The position numbers and the translations under genes are program-made. Source: Amycolatopsis dendrobii (lineage in GTDB: Bacteria; Actinomycetota; Actinomycetes; Mycobacteriales; Pseudonocardiaceae). Taken from it: 64,000 bases of DNA. Each line of letters begins with the position of its first letter. The stretch's first letter is position 1. This document shows, piece by piece, positions 7,626 through 15,214 of this stretch. The notes beneath the pieces are model-generated. The model did no database searches and was not told the origin of the DNA. It saw nothing but the letters and a program-made list of their open reading frames with translations. The stretch covers positions 186,001 through 250,000 of the forward strand of contig NZ_JACGZW010000005.1 in assembly GCF_014145675.1 (NCBI RefSeq), given 5' to 3'.

Positions 7626-8251
7626 GACCGTTCCAGAACCGCGCCGACGCGGGCGCCCGGCTCGCCGCGGCCCTGGCCTGCCGGGAGTGGGCGGACCCGG
7701 TGGTCTTCGGGCTGGTCCGCGGCGGGCTTCCGGTCGCCGCGCCCGTCGCCGAGGAACTGGACGCGCCGCTGGAACTGCTCGTCGCTCGCAAAATCAGCGC
7801 ACCCGGACGGCCGGAACTCGGGCTCGGCGCCGTTGCCGCGGACGGCCCGCCGTTCTTCGACCGCGCCGGCCTCCGCGCGCTCGGGCTGACGCCGGAGGAC
7901 GTCGCGAACCAGGTCGACCAAGCCCGCACCGAGGCCCGTGACCAGGTCCGCCGTTACCTGGGCAACCGCGTCCCGCACTCACCGGCGGGCCACGACGTCG
8001 TGGTGATCGACGACGGCGTGGCCACCGGCGGCACCGCGATCGCCGCACTTCGAGCCCTCCGATCGCACGCACCCTTGCGGCTGGTCTTCGCCGCTCCAGT
8101 CGGCGCACCGCCCGCACTGGACAAGCTCACCCGCGAAGCCGACGAAGTCATCTGCCTGCGAGAACCGGAGGAATTCCACGCGGTCGGCGAGTTCTACTCC
8201 GACTTCAGCCCGACCACCGACGACGAAGTCCTCGCCCTCGTGCCCAAGTGA
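7622..8251 (+). CDS. Phosphoribosyltransferase family protein
   Basis: 209 aa. The GTG start overlaps the SDR stop. The PRPP-binding loop VVVIDDGVATGGT is at residues 126-138, with RKIS near residue 56 as in type I PRTases. Proteins of this branch often sit beside stress or dienelactone-hydrolase genes, and their base substrate is unknown. The gene ends one base before the convergent phosphate transporter gene; the two stops abut as TGATCA. Confidence 0.85.
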   Translation: MRPFQNRADAGARLAAALACREWADPVVFGLVRGGLPVAAPVAEELDAPLELLVARKISAPGRPELGLGAVAADGPPFFDRAGLRALGLTPEDVANQVDQARTEARDQVRRYLGNRVPHSPAGHDVVVIDDGVATGGTAIAALRALRSHAPLRLVFAAPVGAPPALDKLTREADEVICLREPEEFHAVGEFYSDFSPTTDDEVLALVPK

Positions 8252-9247
8252 TCAGCCGAACGCCGACAAAAGCCAGAACATCAACGCAGCGACCCCCGCC
8301 GCGGCCGGGAACGTCAGCACCCAGCCCAGCACGATGTCGCGCGCGATCCCCCACCGCACCGCCGAAAGCCGCCTCGTCGCGCCGACGCCCATCACCGCCG
8401 CCGTGATCACGTGGGTGGTCGAAATCGGGGCCTTCACGGCGAAAGCGGTCAAGTACAGCACCGAAGCACCGACCGATTCCGCCACGAACCCGTGCGGCGG
8501 GTCGAGCGGGAAGACGCGGCGGCCGAGCGTCCGCATGATGCGCATGCCGCCCGAGCAGGTACCGAGCGACAGCGCGCCGGCGCACACCAGCGTCACCCAC
8601 AGGGGCACCGAGAAGGTGTCCTGTTTCCCGGCCGCGATCAGCGCAAGGACGAGCACGCCCATACCCTTTTGCGCGTCCTGCAACCCGTGTCCGAGCGCCA
8701 GCGCCGAAGCCGACAGGATCTGCAGCCGCCGGAACACCCGGCCGCTGCGGTGCGGGTTCGCCCGGCGCAGCAGCCACAGCACCGCGACCATCGCCGCGTA
8801 GCCGAGCACCAGCCCGAGCAGCGGCGACGCGACCATCGGCACCAGCACTTTCTCCACGATGCCCGTCCAGTGCACCGTGCTCGCCGCGGCCAGCGCGGCT
8901 CCGACCATGCCGCCGATCAGCGAATGCGACGACGAGGACGGCAGCCCGAAGTACCAGGTCACGAGGTTCCACGCGATCGCGCCGACCAGCGCGGCGAGCA
9001 CCACGGTCAGCGCGCCCGGGCCTGCCGGGACGTCGATGATTCCTTTCGCGACGGTCGCGGCGATGCCGGTCGACAGCAGCGCTCCGGCCAGGTTCATCAC
9101 CGCGGCCAGCACGAGCGCGGTGCGCAGCGGGAGCGCCCTGGTCGAGACGGCGCTGGCGATCGCGTTGGCCGCGTCGTGGAAACCGTTGGTGTAGTCGAAG
9201 AAGACCGTCAGCACCACGACGGCGACGAGCGCGGCGGTGCTGTCCAC
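8252..9247 (-). CDS. Inorganic phosphate transporter, PiT family
   Basis: 331 aa. The GTG start follows AAGGAG, and the codon abuts the TGA of the DUF47 gene. The two PiT signature regions are present: FDYTNGFHDAANAIA near residue 18 and GGMRIMRTLGRRV near residue 217. There are about 9-10 hydrophobic segments. It carries out low-affinity metal-phosphate symport across the inner membrane. The DUF47/PiT pairing is typical; the DUF47 protein regulates or assembles with the transporter. Confidence 0.92.
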   Translation of the reverse strand: MDSTAALVAVVVLTVFFDYTNGFHDAANAIASAVSTRALPLRTALVLAAVMNLAGALLSTGIAATVAKGIIDVPAGPGALTVVLAALVGAIAWNLVTWYFGLPSSSSHSLIGGMVGAALAAASTVHWTGIVEKVLVPMVASPLLGLVLGYAAMVAVLWLLRRANPHRSGRVFRRLQILSASALALGHGLQDAQKGMGVLVLALIAAGKQDTFSVPLWVTLVCAGALSLGTCSGGMRIMRTLGRRVFPLDPPHGFVAESVGASVLYLTAFAVKAPISTTHVITAAVMGVGATRRLSAVRWGIARDIVLGWVLTFPAAAGVAALMFWLLSAFG

Positions 9248-9862
9248 TCAGGACTCCTTGACCGCGATGGTCTGCACCACGTCCGCGACGTGCTCGAAGC
9301 CGTCGGCCGCCAGTTCGAACTGTTCGACGACTTCCTTCGCCTTGAGCACCTCGAGCGCGTCCGCGCCCGGCTGGAACAGGTCGGCGAGCATCCGCCGGTA
9401 GGTGTGGTCCGCCTCGTTCTCCAGCGCGTTGATCTCGATCCAGTACGGCGACAGCTCGCCGACCTTCGCCAGGCCCGGCATGGATTCCGCGGTCAGTTCC
9501 GCGGCGCGGCACAGCACGCGCAGCATGCCGTCGGTGCCGGGCGGGAACTTCTCCAGCCGGTAGAGCACCGCGAGGTCGGCGGCAGTGTCCAGAAAGTCGA
9601 GGACGTCGTCGATCCGCGCGGCCAGCGCCTGGATGTCCTCGCGGTCGAACGGGGTGACGAACGTGCTGTTCAGCTCGACCATGATGGTGTGCGTCAGGTC
9701 GTCGCCGGCGTGTTCGACCTCGTGCAGCCGGGCCGCGATCGCCTCCCGTTCCGGGGGCGGCGCCTCGGTGAGGTCCCGCAGCAGCGCGGTGGCGGTGACG
9801 AGGTTCGCGGCCGCGTCCGCGAGCAGCTGGAAGAACTGGCTTCCGCGAGGTTTTATGCGCAT
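9248..9862 (-). CDS. DUF47 family PhoU-like regulator of PiT transporter
   Basis: 204 aa, starting MRIKPRGSQFFQLLAD as is typical of DUF47. All-helical, with acidic metal-binding repeats EVEHAGDDLTHTI and ENEADHTYRRML. No ribosome-binding site precedes the ATG. A GTGT-16-GGGTAG promoter-like element ends only 11 nt before it, so translation may be nearly leaderless. It is first in an operon with the PiT gene. Confidence 0.9.
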   Translation of the reverse strand: MRIKPRGSQFFQLLADAAANLVTATALLRDLTEAPPPEREAIAARLHEVEHAGDDLTHTIMVELNSTFVTPFDREDIQALAARIDDVLDFLDTAADLAVLYRLEKFPPGTDGMLRVLCRAAELTAESMPGLAKVGELSPYWIEINALENEADHTYRRMLADLFQPGADALEVLKAKEVVEQFELAADGFEHVADVVQTIAVKES

Positions 9863-9873
9863 CGGAGCAGAAG

Positions 9874-9899
9874 CTACCCCGTATCCCCCTCGCTTACAC
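9874..9899 (-). promoter_or_regulatory. Sigma-B/F-like promoter for DUF47-PiT
   Basis: Reading leftward: GTGT (9899-9896), 16 bp, GGGTAG (9879-9874). The ATG at 9862 would lie about 5 nt from the expected transcription start. Confidence 0.5.
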
Positions 9900-9906
9900 C
9901 GGCGCG

Positions 9907-9932
9907 GTGTGCCGGGCGCCCGGATCGGGTAC
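9907..9932 (+). promoter_or_regulatory. Sigma-B/F-like promoter for ku
   Basis: GTGT (9907-9910), 16 bp, GGGTAC (9927-9932), 30 nt before the Ku ATG. The upstream half is divergent from the DUF47 promoter. Confidence 0.5.
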
Positions 9933-9962
9933 CCGGCGGGCATCGAAGAGGAAGGAGCGCCG

Positions 9963-10862
9963 ATGCGTCCGGTGTGGCAGGGTGCGCTGTCGTTCGGCCT
10001 GGTCAACGTCCCGGTGCGGATGTACAAGGCGGTTGAGGACCACGCCGTGCACTTCACGCAGTTCCAGCGCGGCACGCGGGACCGCATCCGCTACCGGCGG
10101 GTCAACGAGCGGACCGGCGACGAGGTGCCCTACGCCGACATCGTCCGCGGCCGGGAGGTCGGAAACGACGAGTACGTGCTGGTCGAGCAGGAGGAACTCG
10201 ACGAGATCGCACCGGGCCGGTCGAGGTCGCTCGAGGTGGAGAGCTTTGTGGACCTCGAGGAGGTCGACCCGATGTACTTCGACCGCGCCTACTGGCTCGC
10301 ACCCGCGAAAGAGGAAGCACAGCGCCCGTACGTGCTGCTGCTCGACGCGCTGGCCAGCCGGGACAAGGCGGCCGTCGCGAAGTTCGTCTTCCACGGCCGC
10401 GAACACCTCGCACTCGCCCGCGCCGGCGACGGCGTGATCGTGCTCAACACGCTGCATTACGCCGCCGAGATGCGCAGCGCGGACGACGTGCCACAACTGC
10501 CCGCCAAGGCCAAGACCAACAAGAAGGAGCTGGACCTGGCGGTCAAGCTGATCGACGCGATGACCGAGCCGTGGAAGCCGGAAGAGTTCAGCGACACCTA
10601 TCGCGAGCGGGTGGAAGAGCTGATCGAGGCCAAGCGGGAGGGCAACACCGTCACGCCCGCCGCCGAGCCGGAGGAGCCGACGAAGGTGGTCGACCTCATG
10701 GAGGCGCTGGCCAACAGCGTGCGCAGCAGCCGCAAGCCGCGCACGCCGGATCTGTCCGAGCTGTCCAAGACGGAGCTGCAGAAACTCGCCAAGGAGCGCG
10801 ACGTCAAGGGGCGTTCGAAGATGTCGCGCGCCGATCTGGAGGCGGCGCTGAAGGCTTCCTGA
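9963..10862 (+). CDS. ku: Non-homologous end-joining DNA-binding protein Ku
   Basis: 299 aa, of normal bacterial Ku length. The ATG follows GGAAGGAG. The N-terminus MRPVWQGALSFGLVNVPV is the Ku hallmark; it is a ring-forming homodimer that binds DNA ends. The last ~40 residues, LSELSKTELQKLAKERDVKG onward, form a SAP/Rho-N-like DNA-binding module. The same kind of tail ends the 111-aa protein at 13004. No LigD ligase is in the window. The upstream stress-type promoter suggests induction in stationary phase or under stress. Confidence 0.95.
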   Translation: MRPVWQGALSFGLVNVPVRMYKAVEDHAVHFTQFQRGTRDRIRYRRVNERTGDEVPYADIVRGREVGNDEYVLVEQEELDEIAPGRSRSLEVESFVDLEEVDPMYFDRAYWLAPAKEEAQRPYVLLLDALASRDKAAVAKFVFHGREHLALARAGDGVIVLNTLHYAAEMRSADDVPQLPAKAKTNKKELDLAVKLIDAMTEPWKPEEFSDTYRERVEELIEAKREGNTVTPAAEPEEPTKVVDLMEALANSVRSSRKPRTPDLSELSKTELQKLAKERDVKGRSKMSRADLEAALKAS

Positions 10863-10879
10863 CCGGCCAGAGGCTGTGG

Positions 10880-10921
10880 GGTGGGGAACCCTGAGAATCT
10901 GATTCCGCAGGATTCCCCTCA
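10880..10921. terminator. Imperfect palindrome between convergent ku and aconitase genes (group 2)
   Basis: GTGGGGAACCCTGAGAAT, then CTG, then ATTCCGCAGGATTCCCCTCAC pairs with mismatches and a bulge. It shares the AATCTGATTCC centre with the other family members. Probable bidirectional terminator. Confidence 0.55.
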
Positions 10922-10952
10922 CGACCACGCTCCCGCTCCCGCGAGGCCGGCC

Positions 10953-12905
10953 TCAGTGCAGCGCCCGCGCCAGCTGCGGAATCCTCCCGCCGGCCAGCAG
11001 CACATCCACCTGCCGCGGCGACAGCTGGTGCCTCGTCCGGTACTCCTCGCCCCGGGTCTGGTTCCGCACGGTGAACTCCCCCGTCTCGGCCAGCCGCCGC
11101 AGCCCGGACACCGACAGCACGTCGTCGCGCCGGATCTTCTCGCTGTCGGCCGGCTCGGCGAATTCCAGCGGCAGCACGCCGAAGTTGACCAGGTTCTGCC
11201 AGTGGATCCGCGCGAACGACCGGGCCAGCACCACGCGCAAACCCAGGTACCGCGCGGTGATCGCGGCGTGTTCGCGCGACGAGCCCTGGCCGTAGTTCTC
11301 CCCCGCCACCACGAAATGGGCCGGGCTGTCGGCCGCGCGCTCGGGGTAGTCCTCGTCGATCCGGGTGAAGGTGAACTCGGCCAGCTTCGGGATGTTCGAG
11401 CGGTACGGCAGCGCACGGGCCCCGGCGGGCGAGATTTCGTCGGTCGACACGTCGTCCCCGGCCTTCAGCAGGACTGGGCCCTCGATCTCGTCCGGCAGCG
11501 GGTCGAAGTCCGGCAGCCCGGCGACGTTCGGGCCCTTCACCAGCTCCTCCCGCAGCGCCTCGTCCTCGGGCAGCGGGGTGGTGAAGACGCGCGGGTCGGC
11601 CGCCGAACGGGCCGGTCCGGAGACCCGCGGGTGCGCGAGGTGGTGGACGGTCGCGTAGTCGCGCGGATCGGTCAGCACGCCGGTCAGCGCCGACACCGCC
11701 GCGGTCTCCGGCGAGCACAGCCAGACCGAGTCGTCGGCGGTGCCGGACCGGCCGGGGAAATTCCGCGGGAACGTGCGCAGCGAGTTCGTGCCGGGCGCGG
11801 GGGCCTGGCCCATCCCGATGCAGCCGAGGCAGCCCGCCTGGTGCACGCGGGCGCCGGCCGCGACGAGGTCGGTGAGGTGTCCGCTGCGGGCCAGTTCGAC
11901 GAGGATCTGCCGCGAGGTCGGGTTGACGTCGAAGCTGACCGAATCGGCCGTCTGCCTGCCCCGGACGGTGGCCGCGGCGACCGCGAAGTCCCGGAACCCC
12001 GGGTTGGCCGACGAACCGATCACGACCTGCCCCACCGGTGTCCCCGACACCTCGCGCACCGGAACCACGTTGCCCGGCGAAGACGGCTTCGCCACCAACG
12101 GCTCCACTGTGGACAGATCGATCTCGTCTTCGATGTCGTAGGAAGCGTCGCGTCCGGCGCGCAGGTCGCGGAAGTCGTGTTCGCGCCCTTCCGCCCGCAG
12201 GAACGCGCGGATCGCTTCGTCGGCCGGGAACACCGTCGCGGTCGCGCCCAGCTCAGCGCCCATGTTGGCGAGCACGTGCCGGTCCATCGCGCTCAGGCAG
12301 GCCAGCCCCGGGCCGTGGTACTCGATGATCCGGTGCCGTCCGCCGCTGACGCCGTGCCGCCGCAGCATCTCCAGCACGACGTCCTTCGCCGACACCCACG
12401 GCGGCAGCTCGCTGCACAGCCGGACGCCCCAGATCTCCGGCATCCGCAGGTAGAGCGGTTCTCCGGCGATGGCCAGCGCCACTTCGAGGCCGCCGACGCC
12501 GACGGCGAGCATGCCCAGCGCGCCCGCCGCACAGGTGTGCGAATCAGACCCGGCGAGGCTCTTGCCGGGCACGCCGAAGCGCTCCATGTGCGTCGGATGC
12601 GAAACGCCGTTGCCCGCTTTGGAGAACCACAGCCCGAACCGGCGGCAGGCTGACCGCAGGTACGCGTGGTCCTCGGCGTTCTTCTCGTCGGCCTGCAGCA
12701 GGTTGTGGTCGACGTACTGGACGCTCAGCTCGGTGCGCGCGCGATCGAGCCCGAGCGCCTCGAGTTCCTGCATCACGAGCGTGCCCGTGGCGTCCTGGGT
12801 CAGCGTCTGATCGACCCGCAGGCCGATTTCGGTCCCTGGCTCGAGCCGGCCGGCGACCAGGTGCTCGGCCAGCAGCCGCCCGGCGAGTGTCTGTTCGCGT
12901 CCCAC
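10953..12905 (-). CDS. Aconitate hydratase
   Basis: 650 aa, the length of the shorter aconitase class. It catalyses citrate/isocitrate interconversion in the TCA cycle. The cluster ligands are GSDSHTC (near residue 125) and CLGC (near 358). The swivel-domain motif YGQGSSREHAA and the entry DQTLTQDATGT are present. GTG at 12905 is the only sensible start: it lies 10 nt after a GGGTAC -10 and has no ribosome-binding site, which suggests a leaderless mRNA. The frame stays open upstream over another gene, but that is a shadow. Other aconitases probably exist in the genome; this copy looks stress-controlled. Confidence 0.9.
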   Translation of the reverse strand: MGREQTLAGRLLAEHLVAGRLEPGTEIGLRVDQTLTQDATGTLVMQELEALGLDRARTELSVQYVDHNLLQADEKNAEDHAYLRSACRRFGLWFSKAGNGVSHPTHMERFGVPGKSLAGSDSHTCAAGALGMLAVGVGGLEVALAIAGEPLYLRMPEIWGVRLCSELPPWVSAKDVVLEMLRRHGVSGGRHRIIEYHGPGLACLSAMDRHVLANMGAELGATATVFPADEAIRAFLRAEGREHDFRDLRAGRDASYDIEDEIDLSTVEPLVAKPSSPGNVVPVREVSGTPVGQVVIGSSANPGFRDFAVAAATVRGRQTADSVSFDVNPTSRQILVELARSGHLTDLVAAGARVHQAGCLGCIGMGQAPAPGTNSLRTFPRNFPGRSGTADDSVWLCSPETAAVSALTGVLTDPRDYATVHHLAHPRVSGPARSAADPRVFTTPLPEDEALREELVKGPNVAGLPDFDPLPDEIEGPVLLKAGDDVSTDEISPAGARALPYRSNIPKLAEFTFTRIDEDYPERAADSPAHFVVAGENYGQGSSREHAAITARYLGLRVVLARSFARIHWQNLVNFGVLPLEFAEPADSEKIRRDDVLSVSGLRRLAETGEFTVRNQTRGEEYRTRHQLSPRQVDVLLAGGRIPQLARALH

Positions 12906-12915
12906 TCGCGAGCGG

Positions 12916-12940
12916 GTACCCGTTTCCGGCGCGGCGAACC
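12916..12940 (-). promoter_or_regulatory. Sigma-B/F-like promoter for aconitase
   Basis: Reading leftward: GGTT (12940-12937), 15 bp, GGGTAC (12921-12916). The expected start of transcription falls within a few nt of the GTG at 12905. Confidence 0.5.
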
Positions 12941-12945
12941 GCGAT

Positions 12946-12970
12946 GTTTCCGCGCGCGGCGCGCGGGCAA
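12946..12970 (+). promoter_or_regulatory. Sigma-B/F-like promoter for the 111-aa basic protein gene
   Basis: GTTT (12946-12949), 15 bp, GGGCAA (12965-12970), 33 nt before the ATG at 13004. It runs beside the aconitase promoter in the opposite direction. Confidence 0.55.
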
Positions 12971-13003
12971 CCCGGGGATCAAGAACGGCGGAAGGAGACT
13001 GGG

Positions 13004-13339
13004 ATGCCGCAGCAGGCTTGGAGTTCGAAACGGGAACGGCAGTACCAGCACATCGAGGAGTCGCAGGAAGAGCGCGGCGCGAGCAAGAAGCGCGCGAAGG
13101 AGATCGCGGCCCGCACGGTGAACAAGAACCGGGCGCAGTCGGGCGAATCGGACCGTGCGAGCAAGACGTCGGTGCGCGACAAATCGCCACAGCAGCGCGG
13201 CGGGCACCGCTCCGGCAAGCGGCTCGGTCCTGGCGGCCCGACCCGCGACCAGCTGTACAACGAGGCCAAGCAGCGCAACATCCACGGCCGGTCCACGATG
13301 ACCAAGAAGGAACTCGCGAAGGCGCTCGGCCGGGACTGA
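13004..13339 (+). CDS. Basic 'plasmid stabilisation'-type protein with SAP/Rho-N-like tail
   Basis: 111 aa. The ATG follows GAAGGAGA. The protein is highly basic and charged. AAKEIAARTVNK-like helices (here AKEIAARTVNKNRAQSGES) and the C-terminal TRDQLYNEAKQRNIHGRS motif match a small actinobacterial family usually annotated as plasmid stabilisation protein. The C-terminal half resembles a SAP/Rho-N DNA-binding fold. It is probably a nucleoid- or DNA-associated stress protein. The old name gives no functional evidence. Confidence 0.8.
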   Translation: MPQQAWSSKRERQYQHIEESQEERGASKKRAKEIAARTVNKNRAQSGESDRASKTSVRDKSPQQRGGHRSGKRLGPGGPTRDQLYNEAKQRNIHGRSTMTKKELAKALGRD

Positions 13340-13349
13340 CTCCGCCGCG

Positions 13350-15161
13350 ATGAACCAGCGCCCGATCGAGGACTACGCCCTGCTCGGCGACCTGCACACC
13401 GCGGCGTTGGTGTCGCGGGAAGGTGCGGTCGAGTGGCTGTGCCTGCCGCGGTTCGACTCCCCCGCGTGCTTCGCCGCGCTTCTGCACGACGAGCGCGCGG
13501 GGGTGTGGCGGCTCGGGCCCGCGGACGGCGGACCGGCCGCTCGCCGCGGTTATGTCGGCGACTCCCTGGTCCTCGCCAGCGAATGGGAAACCGCCGACGG
13601 TGCCGTGCGCGTGCTCGACTTCATGCCGCCGCGCGACGGAGCGGCCGATCTCGTCCGGATCGTCGAAGGCGTGCGCGGCCGGGTCCCGATGCGGACCTGC
13701 CTGCGGCCGCGGTTCGACTACGGGTCGGTGCGCCCGTGGGTGCGGCACGTCGACGGACGATTCGACGCGGTCGCGGGTCCGGACGCGGTTCGGCTGACCA
13801 CGCCGGTCGACGTGTCGACCGAGGGCCTGGCGGAGTTCACCGTCGCCGAGGGCGAACGCGTGCCGTTCGTGCTGACCTACCACGCCTCCTACGAGGAACG
13901 CCCCGATCCGGCGGACGCCGAGAAAGCGCTCGCGCACACCGAAAGCTTCTGGGCGGACTGGATCGACCGCTGCCGGTACAACGGCCGGTGGCCTTCCGCG
14001 GTGCGCCGCGCGCTGATCACATTGAAGGCGCTGACGTACGAGCCGACCGGCGGCATCCTCGCCGCACCGACGACATCGCTGCCGGAACAGCTCGGCGGCG
14101 AACGCAACTGGGACTACCGCTACTGCTGGCTGCGCGACGCCACCTTCACCCTGCAAGCCCTCGTCGGCACCGGCTATCCCGACGAGGCGCGCGCGTGGCG
14201 CGAATGGCTCGTCCGCGCGGCAGCGGGCGATCCGGCCGAACTCCAGGTCCTTTACGGACTCGACGGATCCCGCCGCGTTCCCGAGTCCACATTGGACTGG
14301 CTGGACGGGTACGCCGGTTCCGCCCCGGTGCGCATCGGCAACGCCGCGGCGGGACAGATGCAGCTCGACGTGTGGGGCGAAGCGCTCGACGGCCTGCACC
14401 TCGTCCGCGAAGCCGGGCTTCCGGTGATCCATCCGGCGTGGGATCTGCAACGCGGGCTGCTCGACTTTCTCGAAGGCCATTGGGATCAGCCCGATCGAAG
14501 CCTTTGGGAAGTACGGGGCGAACCGCAGCATTTCGTGCATTCCAAGGTAATGGCGTGGGCAGGCATCGACCGAGCCGTCCGGACGGTGGAACGCCACGAT
14601 CTCGACGGACCGGTCGACCGCTGGCGTGCGCTGCGCGACCGCATTCACGAGGAAGTCTGCCGAGAGGGTTTCGACGCCGGCCGCAACACTTTCACCCAGT
14701 TCTACGGCTCACGCGGCCTCGACGCCGCATTGCTGCTCATCCCCCGCGTCGGCTTCCTCCCCGGAAGCGACCCGCGGGTGCGCGGAACTGTCGACGCGGT
14801 GCGGAAAGAGCTGTCGCGAGACGGTTTCGTCCACCGTTTCGACCCGGACGCCGATTCCGGTCCCAGCGAATTGAGCGGCGGCGAAGGCGCGTTCCTGCCG
14901 TGCAGTTTCTGGCTCGCCGACGCCTTGCACGGCACCGGCCGGACCGAGGAAGCCATCGAGGTCTTCGAGCAGATGCTGGCCGTCCGCAACGATGTCGGGC
15001 TGCTGAGCGAGGAATACGACACGACCGCCGGACGGCAGCTCGGGAACATGCCGCAGGCCTTCAGCATGGTCGGGCTCGTCAACACCGCACGCCACCTCGA
15101 CGGCGCGGAAACCACCACCAACGCGACCGGACCCGAACAGGGGCTGCGCCGCGACGTGTAG
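13350..15161 (+). CDS. Glycoside hydrolase family 15 protein (glucoamylase/trehalase type)
   Basis: 603 aa, cytosolic, with no signal peptide. An N-terminal beta-sandwich (from NQRPIEDYALLGD) is followed by the (alpha/alpha)6 barrel. The barrel carries GGERNWDYRYCWLRDATF and the catalytic-Glu region SEEYDTTAGRQLGNMPQAFS. In mycobacteria and streptomycetes close relatives act as trehalases; others cleave alpha-glucans. The start lies 10 nt after the previous stop with no evident ribosome-binding site, suggesting coupling. Trehalose turnover would fit the stress context, but this is inferred. Confidence 0.88.
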   Translation: MNQRPIEDYALLGDLHTAALVSREGAVEWLCLPRFDSPACFAALLHDERAGVWRLGPADGGPAARRGYVGDSLVLASEWETADGAVRVLDFMPPRDGAADLVRIVEGVRGRVPMRTCLRPRFDYGSVRPWVRHVDGRFDAVAGPDAVRLTTPVDVSTEGLAEFTVAEGERVPFVLTYHASYEERPDPADAEKALAHTESFWADWIDRCRYNGRWPSAVRRALITLKALTYEPTGGILAAPTTSLPEQLGGERNWDYRYCWLRDATFTLQALVGTGYPDEARAWREWLVRAAAGDPAELQVLYGLDGSRRVPESTLDWLDGYAGSAPVRIGNAAAGQMQLDVWGEALDGLHLVREAGLPVIHPAWDLQRGLLDFLEGHWDQPDRSLWEVRGEPQHFVHSKVMAWAGIDRAVRTVERHDLDGPVDRWRALRDRIHEEVCREGFDAGRNTFTQFYGSRGLDAALLLIPRVGFLPGSDPRVRGTVDAVRKELSRDGFVHRFDPDADSGPSELSGGEGAFLPCSFWLADALHGTGRTEEAIEVFEQMLAVRNDVGLLSEEYDTTAGRQLGNMPQAFSMVGLVNTARHLDGAETTTNATGPEQGLRRDV

Positions 15162-15181
15162 CGCCCCGGGCCTGCGGGTAG
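15156..15181 (+). promoter_or_regulatory. Sigma-B/F-like promoter before the TPP enzyme gene
   Basis: GTGT (15156-15159), 16 bp, GGGTAG (15176-15181). It overlaps the GH15 stop and lies 33 nt before the ATG at 15215. Confidence 0.5.
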
Positions 15182-15214
15182 CCGGGGAAGACTCAACGCA
15201 CGGGAGGACTTGTC

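Noticed and set aside
12906..14648. Leftward open frame extending the aconitase by ~580 residues
   Set aside because: It runs antisense through the 111-aa protein and GH15 genes, is Arg/His/Pro-rich, and the family N-terminus lies at 12905.
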